Below the pieces are notes generated by a model, which was not told the origin of the DNA, did not search any database, and was given only the letters and a program-made list of their open reading frames with translations. From the NCBI GenBank assembly GCA_029820945.1, contig JALGUJ010000037.1, positions 1 through 53,043 of the forward strand: 53,043 nt of DNA. Reading direction: 5' to 3'. This document shows positions 52,338 through 53,043 of the stretch, one piece after another. Every line of letters starts with the position of its first letter. Position 1 is the stretch's first letter. This DNA comes from Candidatus Zipacnadia bacterium (lineage in GTDB: Bacteria > Armatimonadota > Zipacnadia > Zipacnadales > UBA5352). The position numbers and the translations under genes are program-made.

Positions 52338-53043
52338 GCCGCCCGTCCCGCCGGCCGTGGGCAGGCCGGCGCCGACCGGTCCGATGCCCGCGATCCCACC
52401 GGAGACGAGGCCGAGCCCGCCCTCGCCGTCGCCCTCTCCCTCACCGTCACCCTCCCGCCCTCGCCGTCGCCCTCTCCCTCACCGTCACCCTCTGCGCCGC
52501 CTTCGCCGTCGCCGCCACCACCGGTCGGAGGCCCGCCGGGCATCATCACCGGGGCGACCTTGAGCGCGTAGAGCTCGCCGAGGCCGACGCCCTCGCCGCC
52601 CGGCCTACCTCCGCCGCCTATCAGGCCCGACAGGCCGGCGACCAACGAGCCGGGCAGCGCGCGCGTCACGGGGCCGGTAAGCACGAGTTCGAGCCCGCCG
52701 ATGGTCACGGGGCCGAGCGGCCCGACGCCGGGGCCCCGGCCGCCGCCGATGCCACCACCCTCCCCGGTGCCCATGCCGCGCTCGCCGCCCTGGCCCCCGC
52801 CGGGGCCTTCGCCGCCCACGCCCGGCCCGAGCACCGTCGGCTGCCACCCGGCGCCTGGAATTGCCTTCACGATGACGTACTCGCCGAGCCCTGCTCCTGC
52901 TCCCGCGCCCGGGCCCGCCCCCGATCCGGCGCCCGTCCCGCCGGCCGTGGGCAGGCCGGCGCCGACCGGTCCGATGCCCGCGATCCCACCGGAGACGAGG
53001 CCGAGCCCGCCCTCGCCGTCGCCCTCTCCCTCACCGTCACCCT
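52295..53043 (-). CDS. Gly-rich modular N-terminal part of the same DUF4159 gene (5' end beyond the window)
   Basis: The frame is open from the right edge. It is built of Gly-rich linkers separating short hydrophobic modules: GLGLVSGGIAGIGPVGAGLP, LGEYVIVKAIPGAGWQP, GPVTIGGLELVLTGPVTRAL, LGELYALKVAPVMMPGG. The first module recurs next to DUF4159 (as a 114-bp identical DNA repeat), and the LGE modules are variants of each other. After the acidic repeat GEGDGEGEGDGEGG the reading frame is wrong from ~52453 down (RVTVRERATARAG), because two 38-bp units are present where one would keep the frame. No function can be assigned; the modules may be short beta segments for self-assembly or for docking. 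The true start is outside the window. Confidence 0.6.
   Translation of the reverse strand, partial: GDGEGEGDGEGGLGLVSGGIAGIGPVGAGLPTAGGTGAGSGAGPGAGAGAGLGEYVIVKAIPGAGWQPTVLGPGVGGEGPGGGQGGERGMGTGEGGGIGGGRGPGVGPLGPVTIGGLELVLTGPVTRALPGSLVAGLSGLIGGGGRPGGEGVGLGELYALKVAPVMMPGGPPTGGGGDGEGGAEGDGEGEGDGEGGRVTVRERATARAGSASSPVGSRASDRSAPACPRPAGRAAWACCPCRLPRRAG
52340..52453. repeat. 114-bp direct repeat, first copy
   Basis: Identical to 52930-53043, offset 590 bp. Both copies encode the same module (GLGLVSGGIAGIGPVGAGLP) in the minus-strand gene. The second copy ends exactly at the window edge, where the 38-bp unit would create an ambiguous path for a short-read assembler. Confidence 0.92.
52416..52491 (-). 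repeat. Two tandem copies of a 38-bp unit causing a frameshift
   Basis: 52416-52453 and 52454-52491 are identical. The unit encodes a Gly/Asp/Glu-rich run on the minus strand. Since 38 is not a multiple of three, the second copy shifts the frame. With one copy the Gly-rich and DUF4159 frames join perfectly. A further copy begins the repeat at the window's right edge (53006-53043). Confidence 0.9.
52930..53043. repeat. 114-bp direct repeat, second copy at the contig edge
   Basis: Identical to 52340-52453. The window stops at the last base of the 38-bp unit inside it, which suggests that the contig ended because of this repeat. Confidence 0.92.

Noticed and set aside
52295-53043. CRISPR-like or satellite array
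   Set aside because: The repeats are not regularly spaced and they encode Gly-rich protein modules on the minus strand in a continuous frame.

Overview
The window is a GC-rich (roughly two thirds G+C by eye) bacterial chromosome segment, almost certainly a metagenome contig because its right edge stops inside a repeat. The best clue to lineage is the pseudopilin at 40296-41009: a type IV prepilin N-terminus ([19 protein letters not shown]), the run [16 protein letters not shown] and an H-X9-DG tail. That combination is typical of Armatimonadota and also seen in the Planctomycetes/Lentisphaerae group. Abundant very large exported proteins (PQQ, TolB, BNR and HAF propellers, CBM9-like, LamG and malectin-like domains) fit the same kind of organism. 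I infer Armatimonadota or a neighbour, not more precisely.

Layout. 1-4487 (minus): a LamG-domain exported protein cut by the left edge, then an 875-residue fusion of metallo-beta-lactamase, two cyclic-nucleotide-binding-like domains and bacteriohemerythrin. 4734-8615 (plus): a giant exported glycosidase-like protein with an embedded CBM9-like domain. 8898-17488 (minus): a lipoprotein, a FecR-TPR-beta-barrel chimera and a HAF-repeat/FlgD-like exported protein. 17773-22934 (minus): an aldehyde dehydrogenase and a three-propeller TolB-like protein. 23121-25292 (plus): an unrecognised exported protein. 25348-29910 (minus): a complete group 3b (sulfhydrogenase-type) NAD(P)-linked [NiFe] hydrogenase operon headed by a ferritin-like diiron protein. 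30430-31287 (plus): a 3-hydroxyacyl-CoA dehydrogenase homologue in which two of the four classical catalytic residues are leucine. 31379-35620 (plus): a decayed GH2-type glycosidase with two in-frame TAG codons and a frame change. 35733-39926 (minus): a glycosidase-like gene, a truncated CBM9 protein, a sugar ABC substrate-binding protein without permeases, and a carboxypeptidase remnant.

40296-51550 (plus) is a long co-oriented run: pseudopilin; an exported PQQ-propeller protein with a SAM-methyltransferase-like domain inserted between two propellers and a malectin-like end; an FtsX-type permease with its ATPase; a jelly-roll exported protein; a 13-Asp-box BNR propeller with a CBM9-like tail; and a small TolB propeller. 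This PQQ-methyltransferase plus FtsX/ATPase block is my best candidate for an undescribed envelope system. 51600-53043 (minus) is a Gly-rich DUF4159 gene broken by a 38-bp tandem duplication and cut by the right edge.

Together the genes suggest a cell that devotes much coding capacity to sensing and binding polysaccharide outside the cell. Alongside sits a fermentative or redox-balancing module (hydrogenase, diiron protein, acyl-CoA dehydrogenase-like enzyme, aldehyde dehydrogenase), consistent with low or fluctuating oxygen; the hemerythrin fusion fits an oxygen or NO sensor. No rRNA, tRNA, CRISPR array, transposase or phage gene was recognised.
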